The notes beneath the pieces are model-generated. The model saw only the letters and a program-made list of their open reading frames with translations. It was not told the origin of the DNA and made no database searches. The position numbers and the translations under genes were made by a program. From NCBI GenBank assembly GCA_021769025.1, contig JAETTS010000161.1, positions 1-6,179 of the forward strand: 6,179 nt of DNA, written 5' to 3'. The stretch comes from Enterocloster bolteae (GTDB taxonomy: Bacteria > Bacillota_A > Clostridia > Lachnospirales > Lachnospiraceae). Below are positions 4,382 through 6,179 of the stretch, piece by piece. How positions within the stretch are numbered: position 1 is the stretch's first letter; every line of letters begins with the position of its first letter.

Positions 4382-5695
4382 TCACTTTGAAGCCTCCTCC
4401 TGAAGCCTGTCAAATTCCTCCATACACGCATCCACCGAAGCTCCATTCAGCAATTCTCTTACAATCAGACAGGTATTCCCCCACTGCTCCACATCCATAT
4501 TGGCATTGGTGGCAAGAACATACACATTCTCCTTGATTCGGTCATTCAATGGCCTCAGCGCCGGAACACAGTCTACCTCCACATTCTTAGAGGGAGAAAT
4601 CACCCGGTTCTTCTCCGTATACAGCTTGAGCGCCTCATCAGATAAGATCACATCCAGAACATCCAGGGTGTCCTCCAGATGCTCCGCATTGACAGATACT
4701 CCATACCCAGTGATGGGGATTACCGGCATCTGTCCCCGGCTGCTGGGGAATCCAATCACCTGCAGATTAAAATCTGGCTTGCCATAAGCGGTTTCCGAAT
4801 TGGCTGCTCCCCAATAAGCCATGACAATAGGCGTCTTCTGAGCCATAAAATCCGGTCCCTCCCCTTCAATGGCCTCATAGGTATAGGCAGTGTCCGCATC
4901 GATGTATCCCTTATCAATCAGTTCCTTCAGAAACTCAAAACCAGGGCGCATATAGTCACTGTATTTAGCCTCTCCTTTATTTAACGCCTCAATCTCCGCC
5001 TCCATATTTCCCCCGTTGTACAGATCAGCATAAGCCTGGGCAAAGACAAAACACTCCAGCCACCAGCGATTGGCTCCTATAGGGGTCTCAATTCCGTTTT
5101 CCTTAAATACTTTGCAGCATTCCAAAAATTCTTCCGGAGTATTGGGCAGCTTTAGTTGATATCTGTCAAACATATCCTTGTTGATAAACAGGCCATAGGC
5201 CACCACCTCCTGGGGAATGGCCACCAGCTTTCCGTCGATTGTATTGGCTGCTAACACCACATCTCTCAAATTCTTTACACAGTCAAGACCAGACAGATCA
5301 TACAGCCTCTCTTCCTCTCCCAGGATCTTTATGGTGTCCGGATTCATCAGATAAAGATCGTCCATATCACTGCGCACCCGGTCAAGAACCACATCGTCAT
5401 ATGTCTTCTCCTTGTAATCCTCTGCCGTATACGTTCTGTATTCTATCGTTAAATCCAACGCTTCCTCCGCTTTGATTACGGTTAAATCGAATGCGCTTCT
5501 GGCAAGATTTTCTACGTTAGGTTTGGACTTTTCCATAGGGCCAAACAGATTCACCACCCGTTCTCCGTTTCCATCATCTATGGCCAGGTTTTGATCATGA
5601 TTGGCGTTGGAGGCACAGGCTGTAAAAACAAACATGGTGATTGCTGCCAGACTGGCCACCACTATTTTTTTCTGCTTCCTTTCCTTCTCTCTCAT
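4382..5695 (-). CDS. Extracellular solute-binding lipoprotein, family 1
   Basis: This 437-residue protein resembles the sugar-type (family 1) binding proteins of ABC systems. Its basic N terminus and hydrophobic core end at FTAC, with the presumed acylated cysteine at residue 27; phenylalanine at the -3 position is less usual than leucine. Family-like stretches include IDGKLVAIPQEVVAYGLFIN (about 153-172), a tryptophan-bearing segment GANRWWLECFVFAQAYADLY, and a late ITGYGVSVNAEH. The start ATG overlaps the stop of the upstream hybrid kinase (ATGA) and has AGAGGG seven bases before it, so the two are translationally coupled. No permease or ATPase gene follows: a promoter, leader and terminator come next. 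I infer that it presents a ligand to the sensor kinase rather than, or in addition to, feeding a transporter. The ligand is unknown; a carbohydrate is the family default. Confidence 0.9.
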   Translation of the reverse strand: MREKERKQKKIVVASLAAITMFVFTACASNANHDQNLAIDDGNGERVVNLFGPMEKSKPNVENLARSAFDLTVIKAEEALDLTIEYRTYTAEDYKEKTYDDVVLDRVRSDMDDLYLMNPDTIKILGEEERLYDLSGLDCVKNLRDVVLAANTIDGKLVAIPQEVVAYGLFINKDMFDRYQLKLPNTPEEFLECCKVFKENGIETPIGANRWWLECFVFAQAYADLYNGGNMEAEIEALNKGEAKYSDYMRPGFEFLKELIDKGYIDADTAYTYEAIEGEGPDFMAQKTPIVMAYWGAANSETAYGKPDFNLQVIGFPSSRGQMPVIPITGYGVSVNAEHLEDTLDVLDVILSDEALKLYTEKNRVISPSKNVEVDCVPALRPLNDRIKENVYVLATNANMDVEQWGNTCLIVRELLNGASVDACMEEFDRLQEEASK

Positions 5696-6179
5696 AACGG
5701 TTCCCTCTTCTTTACATACTGATTGACAGTCTTTTTTAACAATTCCATATCAATGGGTTTGGATACATGAACATTCATCCCCGCATCCAATGCATCCTTT
5801 ACATCCTCCGCAAAAGCATTGGCTGTCATAGCAATGATCGTTATCTCTTTTGCATCCTCTCTGTTCATGGCCCTGATTTTTCTTGATGCCTCATAGCCAT
5901 TCATAACCGGCATCTGGACATCCATCAAAATAGCGTCAAATGTCCCTGGATCAGCACGATAAAACCGCTCTGCTGCCAGCTGTCCGTTCTCCACAATCTC
6001 ACAGGTTGCCCCTTCAATGTCCAAAAGTTCAGACAGAATTTCTGCATTGACTTCATTGTCCTCTGCCACAAGGAAATGGAATCCTTCCAGGTTCTCCCCT
6101 TCATCCGCCTTTGGTGTCTGATCATATGTCTCCTGCCCAATCTGCATTTTCAGAATTTTTTCTTTGAACGCAGAAACAA
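5692..6179 (-). CDS. C-terminal receiver domain of a probable hybrid histidine kinase (partial)
   Basis: The open frame runs off the window edge at 6179 without a stop, so 161 residues of a longer protein are visible. Residues about 32-155 are a complete CheY-like receiver domain with the expected residues: acidic pair E39/D40 (VAEDNEVN), phospho-acceptor D86 in ILMDVQMPVMNG, T118 in AMTAN and K140 in VSKPID. The VAEDNEVN...MDVQMPVMNG style is typical of receivers in hybrid kinases. The first residues (VSAFKEKILKM) may be the tail of a preceding receiver domain, which would make a tandem-receiver hybrid, but this is inference. An internal ATG at 6147 lacks support as a true start. No DNA-binding domain follows the receiver, so output must pass through phosphotransfer or the kinase. 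The gene ends in an ATGA overlap with the solute-binding protein. Confidence 0.88.
   Translation of the reverse strand, partial: VSAFKEKILKMQIGQETYDQTPKADEGENLEGFHFLVAEDNEVNAEILSELLDIEGATCEIVENGQLAAERFYRADPGTFDAILMDVQMPVMNGYEASRKIRAMNREDAKEITIIAMTANAFAEDVKDALDAGMNVHVSKPIDMELLKKTVNQYVKKREPL

Overview
The window reads as chromosomal DNA of an anaerobic Firmicute of class Clostridia, most likely a Lachnospiraceae-type gut bacterium. This rests on the style of the encoded proteins (a hybrid kinase next to a family-1 solute-binding lipoprotein, a DUF1266 lipoprotein, a lone ECF S-component), strong AGGAGG-type ribosome binding sites, TTGACA/TATAAT promoters and U-tailed terminators. The genus is not determined.

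All six genes lie on the minus strand, so transcription runs from high to low coordinates. In that order they are: (1) the C-terminal end of a probable hybrid sensor histidine kinase (5692-6179, cut by the window edge); (2) a family-1 extracellular solute-binding lipoprotein (4382-5695) whose start overlaps the kinase stop as ATGA; (3) a 390-base intergenic region with a strong promoter, a structured RNA ending in a terminator, a 39-bp palindromic repeat and a further foldable domain; (4) an ECF transporter S-component (3405-3992), three bases before (5) a P-loop uridine-kinase-like protein with an unusual N-terminal half (2328-3401); (6) a terminator/promoter gap; (7) a DUF1266 lipoprotein (840-2072); (8) a 302-base gap with a terminator, a second copy of the 39-bp repeat, a GC-rich foldable module and the argS promoter; (9) the N-terminal third of arginyl-tRNA synthetase (1-537, cut by the window edge).

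Two gene pairs look functionally linked. The kinase and binding protein are translationally coupled with no permease after them, which suggests ligand sensing rather than transport. The S-component and kinase form a tight operon that could take up a small vitamin-like or nucleoside-like compound and trap it by phosphorylation; the substrate cannot be read from the sequence. That operon has a leader of about 340 nt with an internal terminator, a plausible attenuator or unrecognised riboswitch.

The least explained material is intergenic. Two copies of a 39-bp hairpin, 35/39 identical, each abut the U-tract of an intrinsic terminator and are each followed by a different GC-richer foldable module. 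This looks like a modular repeat family. No CRISPR array, tRNA, rRNA or insertion sequence was seen.
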